Assembly: GCF_018336155.1 (NCBI RefSeq)
Contig: NZ_JAGYHF010000001.1
Location: forward strand, 1-64,000
From: Pseudomonas rustica
GTDB lineage: Bacteria > Pseudomonadota > Gammaproteobacteria > Pseudomonadales > Pseudomonadaceae
Length of the DNA: 64,000 nucleotides
Reading direction: 5' to 3'
Positions 25,421 to 34,183 of this stretch are shown here, in pieces. The notes beneath the pieces were generated by a model. That model made no database searches. It was not told the origin of the DNA and saw nothing but the letters and a program-made list of their open reading frames with translations. Position 1 is the first letter of the stretch; each line of letters begins with the position of its first letter. The position numbers were made by a program, and so were the translations under genes.

Positions 25421-26833
25421 TTACACAGCGGTGGTGGCAGCGGCCAACGCGCGGCCGAAGATCTCGGCGACACGGTCGATCTCCGCCGCAGTAATCACCA
25501 GCGGCGGCAGGAAACGCACAACGGCGCCATGCCGACCGCCGAGCTCCAGAATCAACCCGCGCTTAAGGCATTCACGCTGCACCAGCGGCGCCAATCGCGC
25601 GAAGGCCGGCGGATGACCGAGCGCATCCGCCGCACCGTTCGGGTCGACCAGTTCAACCCCGAGCATCAGACCGCGACCGCGAATATCGCCGAGTTGCGGG
25701 AAGTCGCGCTGCAGAATCCGTAAGTGCTCGCTCAAGCGTTCGCCCATGGCGGCGGCATGTTCGCAAACCTTGTGTTCGACCAGATAACGCATCACCGCCG
25801 ACCCGGCAGCCATCGCCATTTGATTGCCACGGAAGGTGCCGGCGTGCGCGCCCGGCTGCCAGGTGTCGAGCCAGTCGCGATAGACCACCACCGCCAGCGG
25901 CAGACTGCCGCCGATGGCTTTGGACAGCACCACCACATCCGGCACGATGCCAGCGTGTTCGAACGCAAACATCTTGCCGGTGCGGGCGAATCCGCTTTGA
26001 ATCTCGTCGACGATCAATGCGACGCCGGCCTTCTCGGTGATCCGGCGCAAACCGCGCAGCCACTCGATGTCGGCCGGAATCACTCCGCCCTCGCCCTGCA
26101 CTGCTTCGACGATCACCGCTGCGGGCAGTTGCACGCCGGCTTCGGGGTCGTTGAGCAGGTTGTCCAGATAGCTCAAATTGGCCTTCACACCCGCCGCGCC
26201 ACCAAGGCCAAACGGGCAACGGTAGTCGTACGGGAACGGCATGAACTGCACGCCGTTACTGAGCAATGCGCCCAACGGTTTCTTCGGCCCCAGACTGCCC
26301 ATCAGGCTCAACGCGCCCTGGCTCATGCCGTGATAACCGCCGGAAAACGACAGCACGGTGCTGCGTCCGGTGGCCGTGCGCACCAGTTTCAATGCGGCTT
26401 CCACGGCATCAGTACCGGTGGGGCCGCAGAACTGGATCTTCGCTTCTGCTGCCAAAGCCGCTGGCAGCAAAGCAAATAGATCCTGAACAAATTGATCCTT
26501 GACCGGCGTGGTCAGGTCCAGCGTGTGCAGCGGCAATTCATCGGCCAGCACTTGCTGGATCGCTTCGATCACCACCGGGTGGTTATGCCCCAACGCCAGC
26601 GTGCCGGCACCGGCCAGGCAATCGATGAACGTGCGCCCTTCAACGTCTTCGACGTACAGACCTTTGGCGCGTTTGAGCGCCAGCGGAATGCGCCGCGGAT
26701 AGCTGCGAGCATTGGATTCCTGTTGCGCCTGACGCGCGAGCAGCGGCGATTCGCTGAACTGGTACAGCGTTTCCGCCGGCACCGAGGTGACCCGGGCCGA
26801 CGACTCTTCAATAAGGCTGGTGGCGACTGACAT
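25421..26833 (-). CDS. pvdH: L-2,4-diaminobutyrate:2-oxoglutarate aminotransferase
   Basis: A 470-residue class III aminotransferase. It has the fold-type I landmarks [17 protein letters not shown] near 75, [54 protein letters not shown] and the PLP lysine in [19 protein letters not shown] near 310. PvdH aminates aspartate semialdehyde to give diaminobutyrate, which PvdL incorporates into the pyoverdine chromophore. A perfect PvdS-type IS box lies 100-125 bp upstream. The start [12 protein letters not shown] has ample N-terminal extension, as in PvdH. Confidence 0.92.
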   Translation of the reverse strand: MSVATSLIEESSARVTSVPAETLYQFSESPLLARQAQQESNARSYPRRIPLALKRAKGLYVEDVEGRTFIDCLAGAGTLALGHNHPVVIEAIQQVLADELPLHTLDLTTPVKDQFVQDLFALLPAALAAEAKIQFCGPTGTDAVEAALKLVRTATGRSTVLSFSGGYHGMSQGALSLMGSLGPKKPLGALLSNGVQFMPFPYDYRCPFGLGGAAGVKANLSYLDNLLNDPEAGVQLPAAVIVEAVQGEGGVIPADIEWLRGLRRITEKAGVALIVDEIQSGFARTGKMFAFEHAGIVPDVVVLSKAIGGSLPLAVVVYRDWLDTWQPGAHAGTFRGNQMAMAAGSAVMRYLVEHKVCEHAAAMGERLSEHLRILQRDFPQLGDIRGRGLMLGVELVDPNGAADALGHPPAFARLAPLVQRECLKRGLILELGGRHGAVVRFLPPLVITAAEIDRVAEIFGRALAAATTAV

Positions 26834-26934
26834 CTCTCGACCCTCAATACGCTATGGATAGTGACCAAAACAGCACACCGGGCAGGTGCGCGTTCCGGTC
26901 GCGGGGCGCACTTGCAGGTTTTCCTGTTCTGGAA

Positions 26935-26958
26935 ACGCTTCAGCGTGTCGAGGATTTA
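26935..26958 (-). promoter_or_regulatory. PvdS-dependent IS box of pvdH-mbtH
   Basis: On the minus strand TAAAT (26954-26958), 16 bp and CGT (26935-26937) match the iron-starvation box exactly, including the extended CTAAATCC form. It is about 100 bp upstream of pvdH. Confidence 0.85.
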
Positions 26959-26975
26959 GACCCTTGATCGAGTTG

Positions 26976-27449
26976 TCAGCTGGAGTCTGCCAACGGCTTG
27001 CTCATGGGCTGTGTCTGCAGGCCTTTGTCGTTAAGGGCTGGCGCCGATTCGCGGTAGCCCAGATGGTGATAAAACGGCTCACCGGTGCGGGTGCTGTTGA
27101 GTTGAAAATGGATCGCCCCGCGAATGCGCAGCCAGCCTTCAAGATCTGCCATCAGCGCTCTGCCTGCACCGCGTCGAAAACACTCCGGCTGTACGTAACA
27201 GAACGTGATATCGCCATTCGCTGTGGCCATGCCGACGCCGACCGGTTTGTCGTCGAGCAGGGCGATGTTGAGGTAGAGCTGCGGGTTGGCGAACCAGGCG
27301 CTGATGTCTTCAGCTGACTGTCGGGAAATCCATTCGCTGACCCGTCGGGGGTCGTTGCGATGATCAAGTGCGCAGCCGATGCGGATAGAACGTTCGATGA
27401 TGCCGGCGTCAGCCAGAGTGGCGGGACGAATGCAGATGGGGGCTTCCAT
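26976..27449 (-). CDS. GNAT-family N-acetyltransferase
   Basis: A 157-residue acetyltransferase. The acetyl-CoA loop is in FRRGAGRALMADLEGWLRIRG (Q/RxxGxG/A). Preceding strands (LYLNIALLDDKPVGVGMATA) and the C-terminal FYHHLGYRESAP complete the fold. It ends just upstream of the pvdH IS box. The acceptor substrate is unknown, and no IS box precedes it, so a pyoverdine role is not indicated. Confidence 0.85.
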   Translation of the reverse strand: MEAPICIRPATLADAGIIERSIRIGCALDHRNDPRRVSEWISRQSAEDISAWFANPQLYLNIALLDDKPVGVGMATANGDITFCYVQPECFRRGAGRALMADLEGWLRIRGAIHFQLNSTRTGEPFYHHLGYRESAPALNDKGLQTQPMSKPLADSS

Positions 27450-27546
27450 GGCGCAGTTTCCTCAATCCATTGAGATAAAGCTGGGGCTGACCTTACCGCC
27501 ACCAACTCCGTATAGCGACCGCCAAGAAGTTACATTTAATGAGTAA

Positions 27547-27639
27547 CCCCTGTAGGAGCTGCCGAAGGCTGCGATCTGTTGATCTTGCTCTTCAAGATCA
27601 AGATCAAAAGATCGCAGCCTTCGGCAGCTCCTACAGGGG
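27547..27639. repeat. REP palindrome, TAGGAGCTGCCG type
   Basis: CCCCTGTAGGAGCTGCCGAA and its inverted copy enclose a centre with nested GATC-rich repeats (TTGATCTTGCTCTTCAAGATC region). It lies between the GNAT gene and the histidine kinase stop, 8 bp after the latter, and may define its 3' end. Confidence 0.87.
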
Positions 27640-27647
27640 GAGTGGTA

Positions 27648-28970
27648 TCAGAGAGGTTGCAGCGGCATGCTCAGTTCGACGCGCAAACCGTCCGGGCGGC
27701 TGTCGAAATGCAGGGCGCAATCACAACGCTGGACGATCGCCTGAACAATCGCCAGTCCCAGGCCGCAACCAGTGCTCTGACCATTGCGCCAGAAACGCTG
27801 GGTCAGGTGCTGCAAATCGTCCGGCGCAATGCCCGGGCCATGGTCGCGCACGACAAAACGCACGCGGTTGCCGGTAGTCTCCATGCTCACTTCCACCGCG
27901 CAATCTTCCGGTGTATGGCGCAGCGCGTTGTCGAGCAGATTGCGCAACGCGGCAATCGCTAACACCGCCGGCATTTGCAACGGCGCCTCCGACAGTTGGG
28001 CAGGCAGTTGCAGTTTGATCCGCAGCCGCTCGCCGCCGGTGGCATCCTGAATCGCCAACCGCGCGACTTGCTCGGCACTGCATTGCGAGCCGTCGTCGAA
28101 CGACAAACTGCCCTCAACCCGCGCCAGCAACAGCAATTGCTCAAGGGTGCGGTGCAAGCGGTCAGCACCCTCCTCGGCCCGCGCCAGTGACTGATCGCGG
28201 GCGCTGCCTTCGGTCATGCGCGCGACTTGCAGGTGCGTTTTAATCGCTGTCAGCGGGCTGCGCAGTTCATGGGCGGCGTCACCGGTCAGACGGCGTTCGC
28301 GCTCGATGGTTTTGCCGATGCGCTGGAACAACTGATTCTGCGTATCCAGCAGCGGTTTCAATTCGCTGGGAAATGACTGCAATTGCAACGGTTCCAGCGA
28401 GTCGGCATTACGCCGCATCAACGCTTCGCGCAGTCGATTGAGCGGGGCCAATCCTTGACCGATGCCCAGCCACAGCAGACACAAGCAGCCAAGCAACGCC
28501 ACACCCACAGGCACTGAAGCGGCCAGCAGAATCGACATGTTCAGCGCCTCACGTTCGATCTGCCGATCCGCCGTGGTGATGCGCACATCGCCGCGCGCGA
28601 GGGTGAAACTGCGCCACGGCGCGCCGTCGATCATCTGATCGTGGAAACCCATTTTCTCGGCTTCCAGCGCTTGTTCAGGATTGTTGTGGCTGCGGGCGAG
28701 AATTTCCCCGCGTAACGAACTGACCTGACACGCCATGCCGCCGGGAATGTTCAGTTGCTCCGCGCTGAAGTGAGTGCCCTCGCCTTTGCTCGGCAGAGCC
28801 GGCAACTGCTCCAACAAACCGGCGACCATGCGCGCCGACGCCACCAGGCGCTGGTCGAGGGAAAACATCATCTGGTTGCGCAGGTCGCTGAGCATCCAGG
28901 CCGCGGCCAGCGCCCAGATCAGCGCGAACGCGGCGCCGAGGGTCAGGCTCAGACGCAGTCGCAGACTCAT
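27648..28970 (-). CDS. two-component sensor histidine kinase (QseC/PmrB-like)
   Basis: A 440-residue membrane kinase. There are two membrane helices (about 5-30 and 150-175) flanking a ~120-residue periplasmic sensor region, then HAMP-like linker. The phospho-acceptor His is in RRLTGDAAHELRSPLTAIKTHL near residue 240. ATP-binding boxes are RNLLDNALRHTP (N), VRDHGPGIAPDD (G1) and GCGLGLAIVQAI (G2). It is ATGA-coupled to the response regulator. In P. aeruginosa the equivalent pair (PA2479-PA2480, as I recall) adjoins dsbD2-dsbG, so the signal may concern periplasmic thiols or metals. Confidence 0.9.
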   Translation of the reverse strand: MSLRLRLSLTLGAAFALIWALAAAWMLSDLRNQMMFSLDQRLVASARMVAGLLEQLPALPSKGEGTHFSAEQLNIPGGMACQVSSLRGEILARSHNNPEQALEAEKMGFHDQMIDGAPWRSFTLARGDVRITTADRQIEREALNMSILLAASVPVGVALLGCLCLLWLGIGQGLAPLNRLREALMRRNADSLEPLQLQSFPSELKPLLDTQNQLFQRIGKTIERERRLTGDAAHELRSPLTAIKTHLQVARMTEGSARDQSLARAEEGADRLHRTLEQLLLLARVEGSLSFDDGSQCSAEQVARLAIQDATGGERLRIKLQLPAQLSEAPLQMPAVLAIAALRNLLDNALRHTPEDCAVEVSMETTGNRVRFVVRDHGPGIAPDDLQHLTQRFWRNGQSTGCGLGLAIVQAIVQRCDCALHFDSRPDGLRVELSMPLQPL

Positions 28971-29650
28971 CACTTGCGTTGATCTCCGCCATCCGCCGGG
29001 CCGAGGCGATAGCCCAGACCGCGCACGGTTTCGACGATGCCTTTGCCGAGTTTGCTGCGCAGGTGGTGAATGTGCACGTTGAGGGCGTTGCTTTCCAGCT
29101 CATCGTTGAAGCCGTAGACGCTGTCTTTCAACTGTTCGGTGGAAAGCACCCGGCCGCGATTGTGCAACAGCGCTTGCAGCAGTGATTGCTCGCGTCGCGA
29201 CAGATCGACCGGCTGCCCGGCGAGCATGGTTTCGCGGCTGCTTGGGTCATAAGTCAGTGCGCCGTGCTCGATCAGATTGACGCTGCGACCGGCGACGCGG
29301 CGCAACAGGGTTTGCAGACGCGCGAACAGTTCGCGCAGATCGAAGGGCTTGAGCAGGTAATCGTCGGCGCCGGCCTGCAAGCCATCGACGCGATCAGTGA
29401 CCGAATCGCGCGCGGTCAGAATCAGCACCGGAATCTCCAGGCCGCTTTGCCGCAATTGTTGCAGCAACTTGAGGCCATCTTCGTCGGGCAGGCCGAGATC
29501 GAGCACCATCACGTCAAATTCCGCGACTTTGAGCATCGCCCGCGCCTTCGACGCGGTGTTGACGTGCTCAACGGTCAGACCCTGAGCCGTGAGACCGGCA
29601 ACGATCCCGCTGGCGATCAGCTCGTCGTCTTCGCAAACCAGTACGTGCAT
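28970..29650 (-). CDS. OmpR-family response regulator
   Basis: A 226-residue regulator. The receiver domain (1-115) has the acidic pair in VCEDDELIASG, phospho-acceptor Asp in VMVLDLGLPDEDG, Thr in LILTARDSV and Lys in LLKPFDLREL. The C-terminal winged helix (about 130-220) contains LESNALNVHIHHLRSKLG and ETVRGLGYRLG. The true start is ATG 29650; longer frames add non-homologous residues. An 11-bp-periodic direct repeat 42-58 bp upstream and a similar one before dsbD look like its binding sites. Confidence 0.9.
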   Translation of the reverse strand: MHVLVCEDDELIASGIVAGLTAQGLTVEHVNTASKARAMLKVAEFDVMVLDLGLPDEDGLKLLQQLRQSGLEIPVLILTARDSVTDRVDGLQAGADDYLLKPFDLRELFARLQTLLRRVAGRSVNLIEHGALTYDPSSRETMLAGQPVDLSRREQSLLQALLHNRGRVLSTEQLKDSVYGFNDELESNALNVHIHHLRSKLGKGIVETVRGLGYRLGPADGGDQRK

Positions 29651-29691
29651 GGGAGCTCCGTGAGCAAAAAAGGCGATTCGAACAGACAAAG

Positions 29692-29708
29692 ATTAAGTGG
29701 CAATTATG
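29692..29708 (-). promoter_or_regulatory. PmrA-like direct repeat before the response regulator
   Basis: Minus strand CATAAT-TGCCA-CTTAAT: two 6-bp half sites with an 11-bp period, the geometry used by PmrA/QseB-type regulators (CTTAAT-N5-CTTAAT). It lies about 45 bp upstream of the regulator start and suggests autoregulation. Confidence 0.5.
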
Positions 29709-29923
29709 GCAAGTGATTTCGCTGACGAGAAGAGGAGAAGCAACGGTGGCTCGGCGAGTCCTGTTAAACAGCTTCTGTTAAATATCCACCTTATCGAGGC
29801 CACACTCAAATATTAGATGATAGAAATAAACAGAACAACATGCCCATCTCACATTTACCCGTTAGTGCATTACTGTCTACACCACAGGAATAATCCTGCT
29901 CACAACTTAAACACGGAACAATT

Positions 29924-30628
29924 ATGCCCAAACTAAAGAACTTCGTCGCCGTCGACTGGCGCGCAGGAAAAGACAAAATCTACTTCTTCTTTAAAGACCC
30001 CGAGACCTACTCTCGATTCGATATTGATGATAACCGCGTCATTGACGGCCACCCCACTACCGTCGGATACCAAAACTGGCATGACTTCCATATCCACGTT
30101 GAAAATTTGCGTTTCGGTTTCACCACCACAGGTTTCAAAGACGCAGAATATATGGCGTTTGACTCCGATATCTTGTGGTTATTCTACTATGACCGCGAGC
30201 AACCTATGGTCTGCAAATACGATCAGGATCTCGACAAAGTTAATAGCTTCATGCCCCTCTCCAAATCTCCCTGGTTTAAATTGGAACCCTTCTTCGATCG
30301 AATTGTTGCTGGTACTTGGCGAGAACGAGCACACCAGCCGCGGGAATTTGAGTTCTTGCTCAATGATGGTACCTGCCTGCTTCTGAATCTCACGAATGAC
30401 GTAAACATACTGCGCCTCTTCCCTATCGACGCTCTCTACCCCGCGCTGACCCACTTTAAAGACAGGATCATAACCGCCGTGCAAAACGACCGGTCACTGG
30501 CAGAGAGTCATTACTATGTTTTTCTGACGGGAAACCAGTACCTCAGGTTCAACCTTTGGACGCGTGAATTGCTCGCAGGACCGACTGACGTCAATGATGG
30601 AAACTGGCCAGGACTATTACGAGATTGA
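29924..30628 (+). CDS. hemopexin-repeat protein, first of a tandem pair
   Basis: A 234-residue protein with four hemopexin-like blades: about 7-60 (AVDWRAGKDKIYFFFKD), 60-115 (DSDILWLFYYDREQP), 120-175 (PREFEFLLNDGTCLLLNL) and 180-232 (ITAVQNDRSLAESHYYVFLT). The repeating Tyr/Phe-Phe-Phe-x-Asp/Gly pattern is that of hemopexin propellers; Photorhabdus photopexins are the closest type I can name. There is no signal peptide or membrane helix, so it is cytosolic or non-classically exported. Only two cysteines. Base composition is visibly less G+C-rich than the dsb and kinase genes beside it, suggesting acquisition. The ligand is unknown. Confidence 0.8.
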   Translation: MPKLKNFVAVDWRAGKDKIYFFFKDPETYSRFDIDDNRVIDGHPTTVGYQNWHDFHIHVENLRFGFTTTGFKDAEYMAFDSDILWLFYYDREQPMVCKYDQDLDKVNSFMPLSKSPWFKLEPFFDRIVAGTWRERAHQPREFEFLLNDGTCLLLNLTNDVNILRLFPIDALYPALTHFKDRIITAVQNDRSLAESHYYVFLTGNQYLRFNLWTRELLAGPTDVNDGNWPGLLRD

Positions 30629-30762
30629 ACCGATTCATCAAGGCGCGTGTCGGGCGGGCGAATTTCCGGTGAGGTTAATCATCCGCCAGGCCGTGCCCAA
30701 AAAAGTTATACCCGCAACACACCCCCATTACTTTTAATAAAATTTTCAATGTGAGTTTTAAC

Positions 30763-31440
30763 ATGAGCAAAAACTTTGTAGCGGTTGACTGGCGCTCCGG
30801 CCCCGACCGTATTTACTTCTTTTTCAAGGACTACAACTACTATAAACGCTTCGACCTTGGAGACAATAAAGTCCCCCCCGGCTATCCCGCCATTGTTACT
30901 GATCATTGGCATGGTTTCGACAAGGCTGCCGAATATTTGTACTTCGGCTTCACCACCACTGCCCCCAGCTGGGACGGAGGTAACGATACCCTCTGGCTAT
31001 TCTATGAGGAAGACGATGCACCTTACGTCTGCGAGTTCAACCAGAAAACCGACAAAGCCCGCTCAAAAAAACCTATCGAACAGTCCATATGGGCAGTATT
31101 GCAACCTTACTTCTACAACATAGTGGGTGTCATGTGGGCTGAAAGTTCGGCCGACAAGGAAGTTTATTGGTTTCTAATGAATGACGGCAACTATTTAGTC
31201 TATGACCTGTATTCCAAAGCATTCGAAATACGTCCCCTGAAAAACTCTCCTTGGGCGGAATTGGAACAATACAAATACCGTATGATGACTGCAGTAACAA
31301 ACGACTACCCGACCTTCGATAGATATTTTTACGTATTCCTGGACGACAATCAGTATCTGAAATATGAACAAAGCTCGAAAAAAATAACCGGGCCCCATGC
31401 TGTTTCCGACGTCTCTTGGCCCGGGCTGATAAAGGACTGA
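30763..31440 (+). CDS. hemopexin-repeat protein, second of a tandem pair
   Basis: A 225-residue paralogue of the preceding gene. It shares NFVAVDWR.G.D.IYFFFKD at the N-terminus, FGFTTT, LWLFY, the Pro-x-Val-Cys of blade 2, MNDGNYLVYDLYSK in blade 3 and SWPGL at the C-terminus; identity by eye is roughly 40-50 percent. Four blades are again present and there is no signal peptide. The start is ATG 30763; a GTG 12 bp upstream is in frame. It follows its partner after 134 bp. One Cys remains, the blade-2 one shared by both. A duplication followed by divergence is the simplest explanation. Confidence 0.8.
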   Translation: MSKNFVAVDWRSGPDRIYFFFKDYNYYKRFDLGDNKVPPGYPAIVTDHWHGFDKAAEYLYFGFTTTAPSWDGGNDTLWLFYEEDDAPYVCEFNQKTDKARSKKPIEQSIWAVLQPYFYNIVGVMWAESSADKEVYWFLMNDGNYLVYDLYSKAFEIRPLKNSPWAELEQYKYRMMTAVTNDYPTFDRYFYVFLDDNQYLKYEQSSKKITGPHAVSDVSWPGLIKD

Positions 31441-31503
31441 AGTCTCCTGTAAGCTTCTGTGCGCTGGCGTCGGACTCCCCATCCGTAATCAATGGGGATG
31501 GCG

Positions 31504-31520
31504 GTTAATCATCGGTTAAT
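31504..31520 (+). promoter_or_regulatory. PmrA-like direct repeat before dsbD
   Basis: GTTAAT-CATCG-GTTAAT, extended to CGGTTAATC in both halves, with an 11-bp period. It lies 49 bp upstream of the dsbD start. The geometry matches the repeat in front of the neighbouring response regulator gene, so that regulator is the likely binder. Confidence 0.55.
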
Positions 31521-31568
31521 CGCCACCGCCCATTGTTCACCCCACTTGCACAGGGACAAGGCTCCTCC

Positions 31569-33302
31569 ATGCGTCATTTTTTTCTTTTGTTTGCACTGCT
31601 GATTTCGAGTCTGGCCCAGGCCGGGAATAATCCTTTCGAATCAAAACCGGAATTTTTGCCGGTCGACAAGGCGTTCGTCCTCACGTCCGAACGCCTGGAA
31701 TCCGGTGAAACCCAGCTGTTCTGGCAAATCACTGACGGCTACTACCTGTATCAGAAACGCCTGAAATTCGATGGGCTGAACGCCGAACAACAACCAGCGC
31801 TGCCAACAGGTGAATCCCACAGCGATGAGTTTTTCGGTGAGCAACCGGTTTACCGCCAGGGCCTGGAGGTGAAAATCCCGGCCTCGGCCAGCGGCCAGAT
31901 CAAAGTCAGCTATCAGGGCTGCGCCGATGCCGGTCTGTGCTATCCACCGCAAACCCGCGTGATTGATCTGGGGGGCAAAGCCGCCGTCGCTGCCAGTACC
32001 GAAGCGCCGGATCAAGCCTTGGCCAGCAGCCTGCAACAACGGGCGCTGGGCTGGAGTTTGCTGGTGTTCTTCGGCCTTGGTCTGTTGCTGGCCTTCACCC
32101 CTTGCACGTTGCCGATGTTGCCAATTCTGGCGGGCATGGTCGTCGGCAGCGGCGCCACTCCGCGTCGTGGTTTTGCGCTGGCCGGCAGTTATGTGATTTG
32201 CATGGCGCTGGTGTATGCCGCGATGGGCGTGATTGCCGCGCTGCTCGGCGCCAACCTGCAAGCGTGGCTGCAAAACCCTTGGCTGCTCGGCACCTTTGCC
32301 GCGATCTTCGTGGTGCTGGCATTGCCGATGTTCGGCTTCTTTGAACTGCAACTGCCGGTGGCGCTGCGTGATCGTCTTGAACACGCCTCACGCAGTCGCA
32401 GTGGTGGCAGCCTGATCGGTGCCGGTGTGCTCGGTGCGTTGTCCGGTCTGCTGGTCGGCCCGTGCATGACCGCGCCGCTGGCCGGAGCATTGCTGTATAT
32501 CGCGCAAAGTGGCAATGCGTTGCACGGCGGTTTGATTCTGTTCTCGCTGGGAATTGGTATTGGCGTACCGCTGTTGCTGCTGGTGACTGTCGGCAATCGC
32601 TTCCTGCCAAAACCGGGTGCGTGGATGAACCTGCTCAAAGGCGTGTTCGGTTTCCTCTTTCTTGCTACCGCGTTGCTGATGCTGCGTCCGGTGCTGGATC
32701 CGTCGTTGTGGCTGGGCCTGTGCGGTGCGCTGCTGTTGATCGCCGCTTACAGCGCCTGGAAACAATCCGAAGGCTTTGGCCGAGTTGCGCAGATGTTCGG
32801 CGCCGCTGCACTGCTGCTGGGTTTGTGGGGCAGTTTACTGGTGATCGGCGCGGCAGGCGGCAGTGATGATCCGTACCAACCACTGCAGGTTTACAGTGCC
32901 GGTCGCACCGCAAGCGCCGCACCGGATGGCCACGAAGCGTTCACCACCGTCAAGGATCCTGCCGCTTTGCAAAGCGAACTGGATGCTGCGAAAGCCAAGG
33001 GCCAGTGGGTGCTGCTCGATTACTACGCCGACTGGTGCGTGTCGTGCAAAGTCATGGAGAAACAGGTGTTCGGCAAAGACAAGGTGATGCAGGCGCTGAG
33101 CGATGTGCGTCTGCTCAGGCTTGATGTCACCGCCGACAACGCTGCCAGCCGCGAACTGCTCAGCCGTTACAAAGTGCCGGGGCCACCGAGTTTCGTCTGG
33201 ATCGGCACTGACGGCGAAGAACGCCGCAGCCAGCGTATCACCGGCGAAGTCGATGCCGACACCTTCCTGCAACGCTGGGCCACCACCCGGGACGCCAATT
33301 AA
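31569..33302 (+). CDS. dsbD: thiol:disulfide interchange protein DsbD
   Basis: A 577-residue inner-membrane electron conduit. After the signal peptide (LLFALLISSLAQA) comes the periplasmic alpha domain with its cysteine pair in YQGCADAGLCYPPQ. The eight-helix beta domain carries conserved cysteines in AFTPCTLPMLPIL and VGPCMTAPLAGAL. The C-terminal gamma thioredoxin domain has YADWCVSCKVMEK near residue 485. It moves electrons from cytosolic thioredoxin to periplasmic partners, here probably the TlpA-like protein and DsbG encoded next. Pseudomonads have another DsbD, so this is the second (dsbD2-like) copy. The start is ATG 31569. Confidence 0.92.
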   Translation: MRHFFLLFALLISSLAQAGNNPFESKPEFLPVDKAFVLTSERLESGETQLFWQITDGYYLYQKRLKFDGLNAEQQPALPTGESHSDEFFGEQPVYRQGLEVKIPASASGQIKVSYQGCADAGLCYPPQTRVIDLGGKAAVAASTEAPDQALASSLQQRALGWSLLVFFGLGLLLAFTPCTLPMLPILAGMVVGSGATPRRGFALAGSYVICMALVYAAMGVIAALLGANLQAWLQNPWLLGTFAAIFVVLALPMFGFFELQLPVALRDRLEHASRSRSGGSLIGAGVLGALSGLLVGPCMTAPLAGALLYIAQSGNALHGGLILFSLGIGIGVPLLLLVTVGNRFLPKPGAWMNLLKGVFGFLFLATALLMLRPVLDPSLWLGLCGALLLIAAYSAWKQSEGFGRVAQMFGAAALLLGLWGSLLVIGAAGGSDDPYQPLQVYSAGRTASAAPDGHEAFTTVKDPAALQSELDAAKAKGQWVLLDYYADWCVSCKVMEKQVFGKDKVMQALSDVRLLRLDVTADNAASRELLSRYKVPGPPSFVWIGTDGEERRSQRITGEVDADTFLQRWATTRDAN

Positions 33303-34183
33303 TGCTGACTTTCACCCTCGGCACTTTTGCCATCGCGCTTAACCACCTGCTGCTGATCAGTGCTTTGGCGCTGGCGACGTTTGTTGGCTGGCGGGTGGCC
33401 AAGCGCGGCGGTGATAACCCCGAGTCGGCGCTGTTCAGTCTGTTTCTGCTGGGCATGTTGGCCGCGCGCATCGCGTTTGTGCTGATGTACTGGTCGCACT
33501 ACCGCAATGACCCGTGGCAAATCATCGACCTGCGCGATGGTGGTTTTCTGGCCTGGCCGGGGGTGATCGTTCTGCTGTTGGCAGCGCTGTATCGCGGCTG
33601 GCGTCGTCCGGGCTTGCGTCGACCGTTGGGTTTTGGCGTGGCCAGTGGCGTGGTGTTCTGGCTGTTGGCGACGCTGTCACTGAACATTTACGAACAGGGC
33701 ACGCGCCTGCCGGACATCGCCCTGCGCAATGCCGCCGGGGAGACGGTCAAACTCAGCGATTATCAGGGTGGCCCGCTGGTGATCAACCTCTGGGCGACCT
33801 GGTGCCCGCCGTGCCGACGGGAAATGCCGGTGCTGGAAAACGCTCAGCAACAACGTCCCGACCTGACCTTCCTGTTCGTCAATCAGGCGGAAAGCATGCA
33901 AAGCGTTGCGACGTTTCTCGAAACCCAGGGCCTGAGCCTGAACAACGTGTTGTTCGATCGCGGCGGCCGACTCGGTCAAGCCGTGGGCTCCATGGCTTTG
34001 CCGACTACGCTGTTCTATAGCCCTGATGGCCGCCTGTTGGGCAGCCATTTGGGTGAATTGTCCAATGCCAGCCTGGCGCGCGCACTGGAAAACTTCGACA
34101 CCGCGCCTTCAAGTCCCAATCCGGCCGCAGCGACGGTCAACTCTGCAAGGAAACTGCCATGCCTCGCCTCCGCCACCTGCTGA
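33302..34183 (+). CDS. TlpA-like thioredoxin with Lgt-like membrane domain
   Basis: A 293-residue fusion. Residues 1-130 hold four hydrophobic helices with YWSHYRNDPWQIIDLRDGGF, resembling the prolipoprotein diacylglyceryl transferase fold but too short for the enzyme. Residues 140-270 form a TlpA/ResA-type thioredoxin domain with active site WATWCPPCRREMPVL. The thioredoxin domain should face the periplasm and receive electrons from DsbD. The start overlaps the dsbD stop by one base (TAATG) and its end overlaps dsbG by 25 bp. Equivalent to PA2477 by position, as I recall. Confidence 0.83.
   Translation: MLTFTLGTFAIALNHLLLISALALATFVGWRVAKRGGDNPESALFSLFLLGMLAARIAFVLMYWSHYRNDPWQIIDLRDGGFLAWPGVIVLLLAALYRGWRRPGLRRPLGFGVASGVVFWLLATLSLNIYEQGTRLPDIALRNAAGETVKLSDYQGGPLVINLWATWCPPCRREMPVLENAQQQRPDLTFLFVNQAESMQSVATFLETQGLSLNNVLFDRGGRLGQAVGSMALPTTLFYSPDGRLLGSHLGELSNASLARALENFDTAPSSPNPAAATVNSARKLPCLASATC

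Noticed and set aside
29761..29782. CTGTTAAA direct repeat before the first hemopexin gene as a response-regulator site
   Set aside because: The two copies are 14 bp apart and do not fit the 11-bp period of the two stronger sites.
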